NCBI GenBank assembly: GCA_963704535.1
Contig: OY969916.1
Span: 3,906,001-3,970,000, forward strand
Source: G963704535 sp963704535
GTDB lineage: Bacteria; Chloroflexota; Chloroflexia; Chloroflexales; Roseiflexaceae
Length of the DNA stretch: 64,000 nucleotides
Direction of reading: 5' to 3'
Part shown: piece after piece, positions 37,206-44,480 of the stretch
How positions within the stretch are numbered: position 1 is the first letter of the stretch
Layout: every line of letters begins with the position of its first letter
The notes under the pieces: model-generated
Database searches by the model: none
What the model saw: only the letters and a program-made list of their open reading frames with translations
What the model was told of the DNA's origin: nothing
Translations under genes and position numbers: made by a program

Positions 37206-37550
37206 ATGACGGAGACACGCGCATCCAAGGGTGAGCGAGCGTGGTGGCGGCGGCCCGGCTGTATCCTGGCGGTAGCGGTGCCGCTCGTGCTGCTGGTCGG
37301 CGGGATCTGGATCTACTTCAGCCTCTACCAGGGGCGCGAGATCTCGCGCTACACCGGCGTCCCGGTCAAAGTCGAGATGCCCGAATGTATCACCAGCCGC
37401 GATCAGATCATCAGCATCAGCTTTCACAAGGAAACTTCCGGAGAGACGATCAAGGATCTCACCTACGTGTGCGACGGCCGCATCTTCTCGCAGGAGTACA
37501 ACGATTTCGGCATTCTGCAAGGGTCGGTCGAGTGGATTTTCAAGCGTTAG
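37206..37550 (+). CDS. Small single-pass membrane protein, unknown function
   Basis: 114 residues; GAAGGAG lies before the ATG. A basic N-terminus (RAWWRRPG) precedes one membrane helix (CILAVAVPLVLLVGGIWIYF), then an extracytoplasmic domain with two Cys (MPECITSRD, LTYVCDGRIF) that could form a disulfide. The ending EWIFKR is close to two family A repeats. No family is recognised. Confidence 0.65.
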   Translation: MTETRASKGERAWWRRPGCILAVAVPLVLLVGGIWIYFSLYQGREISRYTGVPVKVEMPECITSRDQIISISFHKETSGETIKDLTYVCDGRIFSQEYNDFGILQGSVEWIFKR

Positions 37551-37551
37551 A

Positions 37552-37715
37552 GACTGCTTGAAAAGGGGGAGTTTGAGGGGGCCGCCCCTCAAGAATCCCC
37601 TTTCTACCGCAGATCGCAGGACTGTCTGAAAGGGGGAGTTTGAGGGGGCCGCCCCTCAAGAATCCCTCTTCCACCACGAAGCTTCGGCAACAAATCAACC
37701 TTTTCAGACAGTTGC
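37552..37715. repeat. Two tandem family A MITE-like elements
   Basis: Two copies of GGGGGAGTTTGAGGGGG with CCCCTCAAGAATCCC arms lie head to tail. The outer ends are AGACTGCTTGAAAAGG and CCTTTTCAGACAGT, with an internal GGACTGTCTGAAAGG. The second copy also has the CCACGAAGCTTCGGCAACAA segment seen reversed at 46810. Confidence 0.8.
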
Positions 37716-37755
37716 TTAAATGAGCTATTTTACATATTTTAGGTGAATAGCCGAT

Positions 37756-37895
37756 TATAATTGTCGGTAGCTCCTGCTCAGGAGGCGAGCGAACGGATCA
37801 CGCCGGTATAATCACCTGTTAATCTACGATTAAAGATCACGTCAATACGATAGTTCTATGGGACTTATGCGCGCTTTGGGCATAAGTCCTTTTTC
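37756..37895 (+). ncRNA. Candidate leader or small RNA ending in an intrinsic terminator
   Basis: TATAAT at 37756 could serve as a -10 box; no good -35 is seen. The stretch after it contains CTCCTGCTCAGGAG, a small hairpin, then a second TATAAT-like box. It ends at a textbook terminator. There is no open frame, and the next gene starts 200 bases later. The remainder up to 38097 shows nothing else I recognise. Confidence 0.3.
37861..37895 (+). terminator. Intrinsic terminator
   Basis: GGACTTATGC and GCATAAGTCC form a perfect 10-bp stem around a 9-base loop, followed by TTTTTCTTT. It could end transcription from the small membrane protein gene or a short RNA started at 37756, or attenuate the downstream surface-protein gene. 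Confidence 0.85.
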
Positions 37896-38097
37896 TTTGC
37901 AGAAAACCGGCAGCATCAATTATGTTCCGTTGCTTAGGAACTGATTATGCGGTTGTTAAGAGATGATTCCAAGCTTTCCTTTCACATGAGGGTCACTTAC
38001 CTCATCTATACTACGAGCGCACCAGTACTACGCTATACCCTGGGTAGATTTCCTCTCTCACCGTCCGGCCTACTCATGTTGAAGGAGATTAGCTGCC

Positions 38098-40773
38098 ATG
38101 AAGCGAACCAGTCCTACGTCGATCATGCTCGGCCTCATCCTGCTCATCGCGCTCGCAACATCGGTCGGCGCCGGCGCGCATCCGGTCGCCGTCGACGGCA
38201 ACATCAGCGACTGGTTTGCGACAACACCGCTCACCAGCCCCGGCGCCTATCCCAACCCCAACACCGCCCAGGTTGCACGCAACCCCCAGCAGCAGGGCGA
38301 GTTTATCTGGCGCGACGCCGTCCACGATCAGCGCATCAGCGCCACCACTACGATCACCAAGGATGTGGACCTGCGTACATTCCGTGTCACCGGCGACGCG
38401 ACTAACCTGTATCTGTCGCTGAACGTCGAGAGTGTCGTCGCCCAGTCGGGCGGCAAGGTCGTCGAGTTCCAGATCGGCGTCGATACCACCATCGGCGCCG
38501 GCAGCACCGAGCTTGTCGATGGCCCCGGCAGCACTGGGCTGATCAGCACCACCGTCGCAGGCGATGCGGCCTGGGAGTACCTGATCCAGACTCAGTTTAA
38601 GAACAGCCTGACCGCCGCGCCGCGCGTCTACAGCGCGCCCGGCGGCGTGCCCTCGACCACCGGCACCAGCGGGCAGTTGAAAAGCCAGGGGGTCGATACC
38701 GCCGAGCTGAAGGTCCCCTGGAGCGCGCTCGGCGGCATGCCTGCGGCGGGCAAGTCGCTGCGCTTTACCGTCGCCACGCTCTACAGCGACCGCTCCGACT
38801 CGTCCGCGCCGCTGGCGAACGGCAGCAAGGTGATGGACACCATGCACCCAACCCAGACGGCCGGCGAGGACTTGGAGGATGGCGCGCTCAGCTTCTACGT
38901 CGAGGTATTCTTCGACGCCAAGGGCGAGGTCTTCTCCCCGCTGCTGATCACCGAGTTCCTGATCAACCCGCTCGGCCCGGATGACACCTCGGCCCAGAAC
39001 ACCGAGTGGATCGAGATCGCCAACGTCAGCGCCTTCCCCGTGCAGCTCGGCGACTACAAGATCGGTGACGCGGCCAGGCGCATCCCCGGCGAGGCGATGT
39101 TTGATTTCCCGGTCAAGACGCTCAACGCCGGCGCAGTCGTGATCGTCGCCAATAACAAGACCAGGTTCAACCAGAATTACCCCGGCATAGCCGGCTCGCC
39201 AAACGTGACCGTGTACAGCGTCGGCGAGCTGACCTCCTACGGCTCCTGGTCCAGCGGCGCCGGCATACTGACGCTGCTCGACGGGCCGAGCGCGGTCGCC
39301 ACCAGCTTTACCGAAGAGGTTGTGCTGCTCGACGGGCGCGACACGATCGTCGATCTGGCCAACTACATCAGCTCGGTGCTGCCGAACTCGCCGGCCCAGC
39401 AGGGCCACGTGCCGATCGTGGTCCAGGGCAGCCTGGTGCCGGTAGAGCGCAGCTACGAGCGCTGCCCGCCCAGCCGCGACACCAACGACAACACGTTCGA
39501 TTTCATCCCGCACGACGGGCGCCCGGCCCAGACGCCCGGCGTGGTCTGCGCCGGCAAGACCGCGCTGAAGCTGGTCAAGTCGGCCACCACGACGGTGACG
39601 GTCGGCGGCCGGATCGACTATGTGCTGACCTACAGCAACAGTGGCGCCAGTGTCACCAATGTCTTTATCACCGATACGCTGCCGGCCAACCTGACCTATG
39701 TCGCCGATAGCCAGGTCGCGAACCCGGTGTTCGGCACCAGCCCGATCGTGTTCACCAACCTTGGCGGCGGCACGCTCCAGTGGAAGCTGCCGCTGGTCGG
39801 GACCGGCTCAGGCACGATCAGCTTCTCGGCGCAGGTCGACAACAGCGCGGCGCTAGTCGGGCAAAGCCGCACCAACAGCGCCGTGATCAATAGCTCAATG
39901 CCCGACACCGACGCGGCCGACAACACCTCGACGGCGACGACCAGCCTGACGGCCGTCCCGCAGGCCAACCTCGGCATCGCCAAGGCGCTGACGTCGCCGC
40001 CGGAATCGTTCTACAACGGGACCCAGGCGGTCTATACGCTGACCTACAGCAACACCGGCGACCTGCCCGCCGAGCATACGCGCATCACCGACACGATCTC
40101 GTCGGGCCTGACCTTCGTCTCCGCCAGCCAGGCGCCGGCCATGGCCGATAGCGGCATGGTGGTCTTCGACGTCGGCACGGTGGCCGGCCCGGCCGATGCG
40201 ACGATCGTCCTGACGTTTACGCTCTCGGCTCCCAAGGCCGGCGGCACGACGATCGTCAACAACGCCGAGATCAGCACGACCAGCACGGAGCTGGTGACTG
40301 CCGACAACGCCGCCGCAGCCTCCACCCAGACCATAGCGGAGCCGCCCCTCGACCTGGCGCTGACCAAGACTGCTAGTGTCGCCGAGGTTCGGATGGGCGG
40401 GGAGATCAGCTACCAGTTTACGCTCGACAACCTCAGTGTGATGCCAGCAAGCGACATTCAGGTGGTGGACACCCTGCCGGCCGGGCTGACCTACAAGCCG
40501 GGCAGCACCACCGACGGCGCCGGCGAGCCAGCCATCTCCACCGACGGCCGCACACTCACGTGGACCTTGCCGGCCAATCTGGTCCTCGACGGTGGCGCGC
40601 GCACGTCGTTCGGCTTCGTCGCGGTCGCCTCCTCGGTGGACCCCGGCGACGCGCTGGTCAACAACGCGGTCGTACACGTCGCCGGCGACCCCACCGCCGA
40701 GAACAACGCTGCGGCGAGTGGGGCGACGGTGGTGACGGGGACGCGGGTGTTGTTGCCGCTGGTGCTGCGGTAG
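38098..40773 (+). CDS. Secreted surface protein: CBM9-like, lamin-tail and DUF11 domains
   Basis: 891 residues with AAGGAG upstream. A signal peptide (MKRTSPTSIMLGLILLIALA, cleaved near GAGA) is followed by a CBM9-like beta domain (VDGNISDW... to about 280). A lamin-tail domain (LLITEFLINPLGPDD, NTEWIEIANVS, LNAGAVVIVANN; about 285-400) and three DUF11 repeats (SYSN-type YVLTYSNSGA, YTLTYSNTGD, YQFTLDNLS; each with a DTLPANL-like turn) come next. It ends VLLPLVLR, a tail common on secreted Chloroflexota proteins. It is likely anchored or exported at the cell surface; binding partners are unknown. Confidence 0.88.
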   Translation: MKRTSPTSIMLGLILLIALATSVGAGAHPVAVDGNISDWFATTPLTSPGAYPNPNTAQVARNPQQQGEFIWRDAVHDQRISATTTITKDVDLRTFRVTGDATNLYLSLNVESVVAQSGGKVVEFQIGVDTTIGAGSTELVDGPGSTGLISTTVAGDAAWEYLIQTQFKNSLTAAPRVYSAPGGVPSTTGTSGQLKSQGVDTAELKVPWSALGGMPAAGKSLRFTVATLYSDRSDSSAPLANGSKVMDTMHPTQTAGEDLEDGALSFYVEVFFDAKGEVFSPLLITEFLINPLGPDDTSAQNTEWIEIANVSAFPVQLGDYKIGDAARRIPGEAMFDFPVKTLNAGAVVIVANNKTRFNQNYPGIAGSPNVTVYSVGELTSYGSWSSGAGILTLLDGPSAVATSFTEEVVLLDGRDTIVDLANYISSVLPNSPAQQGHVPIVVQGSLVPVERSYERCPPSRDTNDNTFDFIPHDGRPAQTPGVVCAGKTALKLVKSATTTVTVGGRIDYVLTYSNSGASVTNVFITDTLPANLTYVADSQVANPVFGTSPIVFTNLGGGTLQWKLPLVGTGSGTISFSAQVDNSAALVGQSRTNSAVINSSMPDTDAADNTSTATTSLTAVPQANLGIAKALTSPPESFYNGTQAVYTLTYSNTGDLPAEHTRITDTISSGLTFVSASQAPAMADSGMVVFDVGTVAGPADATIVLTFTLSAPKAGGTTIVNNAEISTTSTELVTADNAAAASTQTIAEPPLDLALTKTASVAEVRMGGEISYQFTLDNLSVMPASDIQVVDTLPAGLTYKPGSTTDGAGEPAISTDGRTLTWTLPANLVLDGGARTSFGFVAVASSVDPGDALVNNAVVHVAGDPTAENNAAASGATVVTGTRVLLPLVLR

Positions 40774-40800
40774 CACCAGGGCGTTATCGCAGTAAAGCGG

Positions 40801-40836
40801 GCGGTGGCCAGATCAACTCGTTGATCTGGCCACCGC
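40801..40836. terminator. Bidirectional hairpin terminator
   Basis: GCGGTGGCCAGATCAA pairs perfectly with its complement across a 4-base loop. It lies between two convergent genes, 28 bases from each stop. Short T-rich sequence follows on the plus strand (TCTGTT). Confidence 0.75.
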
Positions 40837-40864
40837 TCTGTTCACACGTCCACGACTCCTCTTT

Positions 40865-43645
40865 TCACCTACCCTCAAGTCGCCGTTTAAGCTCATCGAG
40901 AAGTTCTGCCGTAGGCAGGGCAGCCGGCGCAGGAGCGCTGCGTGGTTCGTGGCAGCAGCACCTTTCGATGACCTCGGTAAGCCGTCGAATCAGCACTAGC
41001 AGCTCTTTGCAATCACCATTGCCCCCGGTTCCAGGTTGGCCTCCGCCGCCCGTTTTGTCCTGATAGAAGATCAGCCCGGTGAACTGGCGGAAGCGCGTTA
41101 CATGATTGCCCCCCGGCGAGGTCGCCGATACATCAGCTGAGAAGAGATAGGGGCCAACTAATGGCGTATCGGCGAACTCTCCCCGGTACTCGCCATTCGC
41201 ATCGAGATTGAGCACCAGGGTGCGGGTAACGTTATCGGGCCTGGTCACGTGAACTTCAGGTGGGCCGTCAAGCCGGATCGGCTGACCATACACGGTAGGC
41301 GCCAGCACTAACGTCATGGTCGAGCCAGGCGTGTAGCTGGACTGGATGAGGTAGCCTCCCAGACGCAGGTCGCTGCGCGCCTTGCACATCACCGAGTAGT
41401 AAAAAGGTTCGCTCGCGCCTGTTGGGGCGCCGGTAACGCTTGTCTGGCCGGCGAAATTCTCCACCCACACCAGCCAGCGCCCAATATGCGCTTTTGGCCG
41501 GTTCGGGAAAGCTGGAAAGACCCAGCGGAAGAAGAGGTGCGATTTACCTTGGATATATTCGACGTTGGGCAGCGGGCCGGCATCACTAGGGCTGATGATG
41601 GTGCCATCAGGCGCTTCGAGCCAGACACGGATATATTTCGGGTAGGCGAACGTCTGTCGGAAGACCAGGATGAAATCCGCCGCCACATCGACTTCACCCA
41701 GATACACCGGCGTCGCTCGTCGTTGGCCGGGCAGCACGATGCCAAGCGGGTCTTTGACAAAGGCTTCATCGCTGACATCGCTCAAAATCTGGACGTAGAG
41801 CTTTTGGAGCAAAAACTCCTTGTAGCCGACAATATCACCTGTGATTTGAGCTACGCCGTTAGTCACGCTGGCGATCTGCACGAGCTTATCTTCCAACTGA
41901 TTCAGACCGAGGCCAACCGCAAATACCCGTTGTCGAGGTAGCTTGGTAGAAACTGTGGCCGTCGCGTCCGGAATATCGGGCAAGGTGTTTTGGATACCAT
42001 CGGTCAAGACCACCAGGGCGCGGCTGTTGGCGACGGCTGAATCCAATACCTGGCTGCCCAGAAGAATCCCGGCACCAATGGATGTGTTGCCCGATGGGTT
42101 CAAATTGGCTAGTGTCAGCGCATTCAGCGCATCAGCCCGCCCATTCCCTGGACCGCCGACGAGTTCCATACTCAGCAGAATGTCTTGTGGGTCCTGAGCA
42201 GCATTATTAAAGCGAACTAGCCCGATCCGGTCGTTATCCTTGAGCAATGAAATGTAAAGCTGGCCCGCTTCGATAGCAAGGTCTACCTTTTGCTTACCTG
42301 GAATACCTGTGGCTTCGCTCATGCTGCCCGATCGGTCAAAGACCAGGACCGAATCCACCGGTGGCGGCGGGATCGCCAGCGCAAGCAGGTCTACTGTAAC
42401 CAGGGGGGTTAAGGGATCGTCGGGCGTTGTCACCTGGAGGCTGCCGGAGAAATTCGGCCCGCCCACATTGCTGGAAGTGAAAGCTACGAAAACCTTCCGC
42501 GTGGTGTATGGCTCGTTGACCGGCGCCGGCAGGGTGAAGCTGAGATCGGTGTTGGGGGCATAGCTGAACTGGCCGCTCGGAGGACTTAGGTTGACCCGCA
42601 GGGTGCCCGGAAAGCCAATCTGCCGGTTGCGAACCTCGAAGGATCGGTACATTGTCAGGCCATGGGCTACCTGGCCGAAATCCAGCACCAGCGAGCCGTT
42701 GCCGGTCACGACCTCCATACGCGGCGTGGCAGCGATGTAGTTATTGAGCTGGTCGGCGATTCCCTGGATGCAGACGCCACAGAACGGCTCTTTCGCCACC
42801 CGCATACGGCACAAATAAGCGGGCCGGTAGCGCCCACAGTGATAATACTTGGCGCCTTCAAACAAGCCGATCTGAAAATCGCTGCTCAGGACGTTCGGCC
42901 GCTCATCTTCCATGGTGCAATCTGGATTTTCCATCGTGGGGATAGGCACTTCGGGCGTGACCATCTCTACCCACAATTGCTTGATCGGCTGGCCCGTGGC
43001 AGCCAGGTCGGCAAGTGAGGTCGCCGTCGTCACATTTGGTTGGGGCGGCTCGCCGGACGGCGCATTGTTTCCATAACCATATGGATATTCGTCGGCCAAA
43101 CTGAACGCCGCGTGGCCAAATTCGTGCAGGGCGATGTCCGTCCATGTCTCACCAACAGATGTGCCCAGCCCGGTGGCAAAAATCCGATTTCCTGACGAAG
43201 CGCAACCGCCTCGCTTGGGCGTGTTGACGATCACCGCCCCGGCATACCACTGCGGAACATGGGTATTGAGCGTCGATGTGACGAGCGACCAGTTGGGCGC
43301 AAGGCAACGATGTATATTGCTGGTACAAAAGGTGGCGTCGAAATAGGTATCTGCCTCTGTACCGTCTGCCGGCTCGCTTTCATCAGGACAATCGGCCGGA
43401 TCATCGGCCCCGCTATCGGTTGACGTTACATTGAGCTTAAAGACATTGATCGCCCCGCCGACCGCCGGATACCACGGCTCGGCCTGGAGCGCGGCGACAA
43501 ACTCATCGCACAGGGCATCGAAGTCATCCTGCTGCTGACCAGCTTGAAAACCTTCCGCCAGGAGCACGATATTCATGCGCTGGTTGTCAGGCCCGTTGTC
43601 GAGGATCTTCGCGGAGCCCAGCACCATTCCATCATTTACTCCCAT
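40865..43645 (-). CDS. M64-type metallopeptidase fused to a VWA domain
   Basis: About 926 residues. AGGAGG sits five bases before this ATG (an ATG one codon earlier is equally in frame). The N-terminal half matches peptidase M64 (IgA peptidase group): HEFGHAAFSLADEY near residue 174 with the HExxH zinc motif, and FEGAKYYHCGRYRPAYLCRM then FCGVC. An Ig-like domain follows (about 330-420), then a von Willebrand A domain with a MIDAS motif FDRSGSMS near 437. The tail has a Gly-rich linker and a Cys cluster (ERCCCHE). No signal peptide is visible. The start overlaps the upstream small gene by 14 bases. Confidence 0.85.
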   Translation of the reverse strand: MGVNDGMVLGSAKILDNGPDNQRMNIVLLAEGFQAGQQQDDFDALCDEFVAALQAEPWYPAVGGAINVFKLNVTSTDSGADDPADCPDESEPADGTEADTYFDATFCTSNIHRCLAPNWSLVTSTLNTHVPQWYAGAVIVNTPKRGGCASSGNRIFATGLGTSVGETWTDIALHEFGHAAFSLADEYPYGYGNNAPSGEPPQPNVTTATSLADLAATGQPIKQLWVEMVTPEVPIPTMENPDCTMEDERPNVLSSDFQIGLFEGAKYYHCGRYRPAYLCRMRVAKEPFCGVCIQGIADQLNNYIAATPRMEVVTGNGSLVLDFGQVAHGLTMYRSFEVRNRQIGFPGTLRVNLSPPSGQFSYAPNTDLSFTLPAPVNEPYTTRKVFVAFTSSNVGGPNFSGSLQVTTPDDPLTPLVTVDLLALAIPPPPVDSVLVFDRSGSMSEATGIPGKQKVDLAIEAGQLYISLLKDNDRIGLVRFNNAAQDPQDILLSMELVGGPGNGRADALNALTLANLNPSGNTSIGAGILLGSQVLDSAVANSRALVVLTDGIQNTLPDIPDATATVSTKLPRQRVFAVGLGLNQLEDKLVQIASVTNGVAQITGDIVGYKEFLLQKLYVQILSDVSDEAFVKDPLGIVLPGQRRATPVYLGEVDVAADFILVFRQTFAYPKYIRVWLEAPDGTIISPSDAGPLPNVEYIQGKSHLFFRWVFPAFPNRPKAHIGRWLVWVENFAGQTSVTGAPTGASEPFYYSVMCKARSDLRLGGYLIQSSYTPGSTMTLVLAPTVYGQPIRLDGPPEVHVTRPDNVTRTLVLNLDANGEYRGEFADTPLVGPYLFSADVSATSPGGNHVTRFRQFTGLIFYQDKTGGGGQPGTGGNGDCKELLVLIRRLTEVIERCCCHEPRSAPAPAALPTAELLDELKRRLEGR

Positions 43646-44096
43646 CATCGCCTCCTTGCCGGTCGCCCAGGCTGATTGTGGCGATGCGTTCCGCCGGACC
43701 CTCTGCACGCATCTCCAGATCGTGCTCAGAAGGTCTGGCGCTTGAGTAAATGTGAAGCTCAACCAGGTCCGTTACGTCTGGCACGAGGATGTCGAGGATG
43801 ACCTCATGCTGATGCGCCCTCACTCTTCTAATTTTGCCGTCTGCGTCGAACATCTCCATACTCGAGTCGAAAGGGTCTTGCATCACCTGCCTGTAAATAA
43901 CGCGACCCTGTCTGTCTACGACCTCATACCAGGATCCAGAAATGCCACGCCCTGCCGTGGTTCGAGGTAAGTCGTGAGATTTCGGCAATGTCATGCTCTC
44001 GATTCGGATTTCATTCTCGATTGTCCACTTGCCATCCCGCCAGGCGACGCTCAACCGGCGAACGGGGCAAGGGAATGTGATCTTGGGAGTCGCCAT
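43632..44096 (-). CDS. Hypothetical protein coupled to the M64-VWA gene
   Basis: 154 residues with AGGAGG upstream. It has no signal peptide and no recognised domain. The sequence is beta-rich (RRLSVAWRDGKWTIENEIRIE, SWYEVVDRQGRVIYRQVMQD, HEVILDILVPDVTDLVELHIY), and the C-terminus is charged. Overlap with the following peptidase gene indicates translational coupling, so the products may act together as regulator, chaperone or substrate. Family not recognised. Confidence 0.65.
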   Translation of the reverse strand: MATPKITFPCPVRRLSVAWRDGKWTIENEIRIESMTLPKSHDLPRTTAGRGISGSWYEVVDRQGRVIYRQVMQDPFDSSMEMFDADGKIRRVRAHQHEVILDILVPDVTDLVELHIYSSARPSEHDLEMRAEGPAERIATISLGDRQGGDDGSK

Positions 44097-44131
44097 ACGA
44101 TGTTTCCTCCTTACTGTTGACTATCCAGCTA

Positions 44132-44219
44132 TAGCAATCCTATCTGAGTTGTAAAGTGGAAATGGGTTCCTGTGGGGGCTTCCCCACACCCCCTTTTGCA
44201 ACTCATTAAGGAACGCTAT
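44132..44219. repeat. Family B MITE-like element, copy 3
   Basis: TAGCAATCCTA and TAAGGAACGCTA ends around GTTGTAAAGTGG, a TGTGGGGGCTTCCCCACA centre and GGGGGTGTGG on the complement. It lies between the S8 gene end and the start of the small gene. Apart from this and the terminator at 44396 the 380-bp gap shows nothing. Confidence 0.8.
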
Positions 44220-44395
44220 ATGAATGTGTCGCCACTTCGCCGATTCTTGTGAGGAACGTATTCATTAGTATATCTACGTGTCCAAAGATAATTCTGTTGA
44301 ATACAGATCGATTGGAACGTCATCGAGGGCTTTGCTAAAGAGAACGGGCGTGATCACAGAATTGGGGCACATCTTCGTTGTACTGAGATTCTACG

Positions 44396-44424
44396 AAAAA
44401 CGCCCCGACCTTTCGGCCGGGGCG
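44396..44424 (-). terminator. Intrinsic terminator of the S8 protease gene
   Basis: On the minus strand CGCCCCGGCCGAAAGGTCGG-type stem with a GAAA loop is followed by TTTTTCG, 57 bases beyond the protease stop. The same stem-loop occurs after ssb at 46918. Confidence 0.8.
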
Positions 44425-44480
44425 CCCGCGTTGCCACGACCGTGATGGTCGCTGATCGGGAAGTGGCCGGGCCTAACTGC

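Noticed and set aside
37756..37895. Considered as a cyclic-di-GMP or other known riboswitch
   Set aside because: I could not find the conserved core segments of any riboswitch class I know; left as an unclassified candidate.
38089..39513. Minus-strand frame opposite the DUF11 protein
   Set aside because: The plus strand has a signal peptide, ribosome site and clear domains; the minus reading has none.
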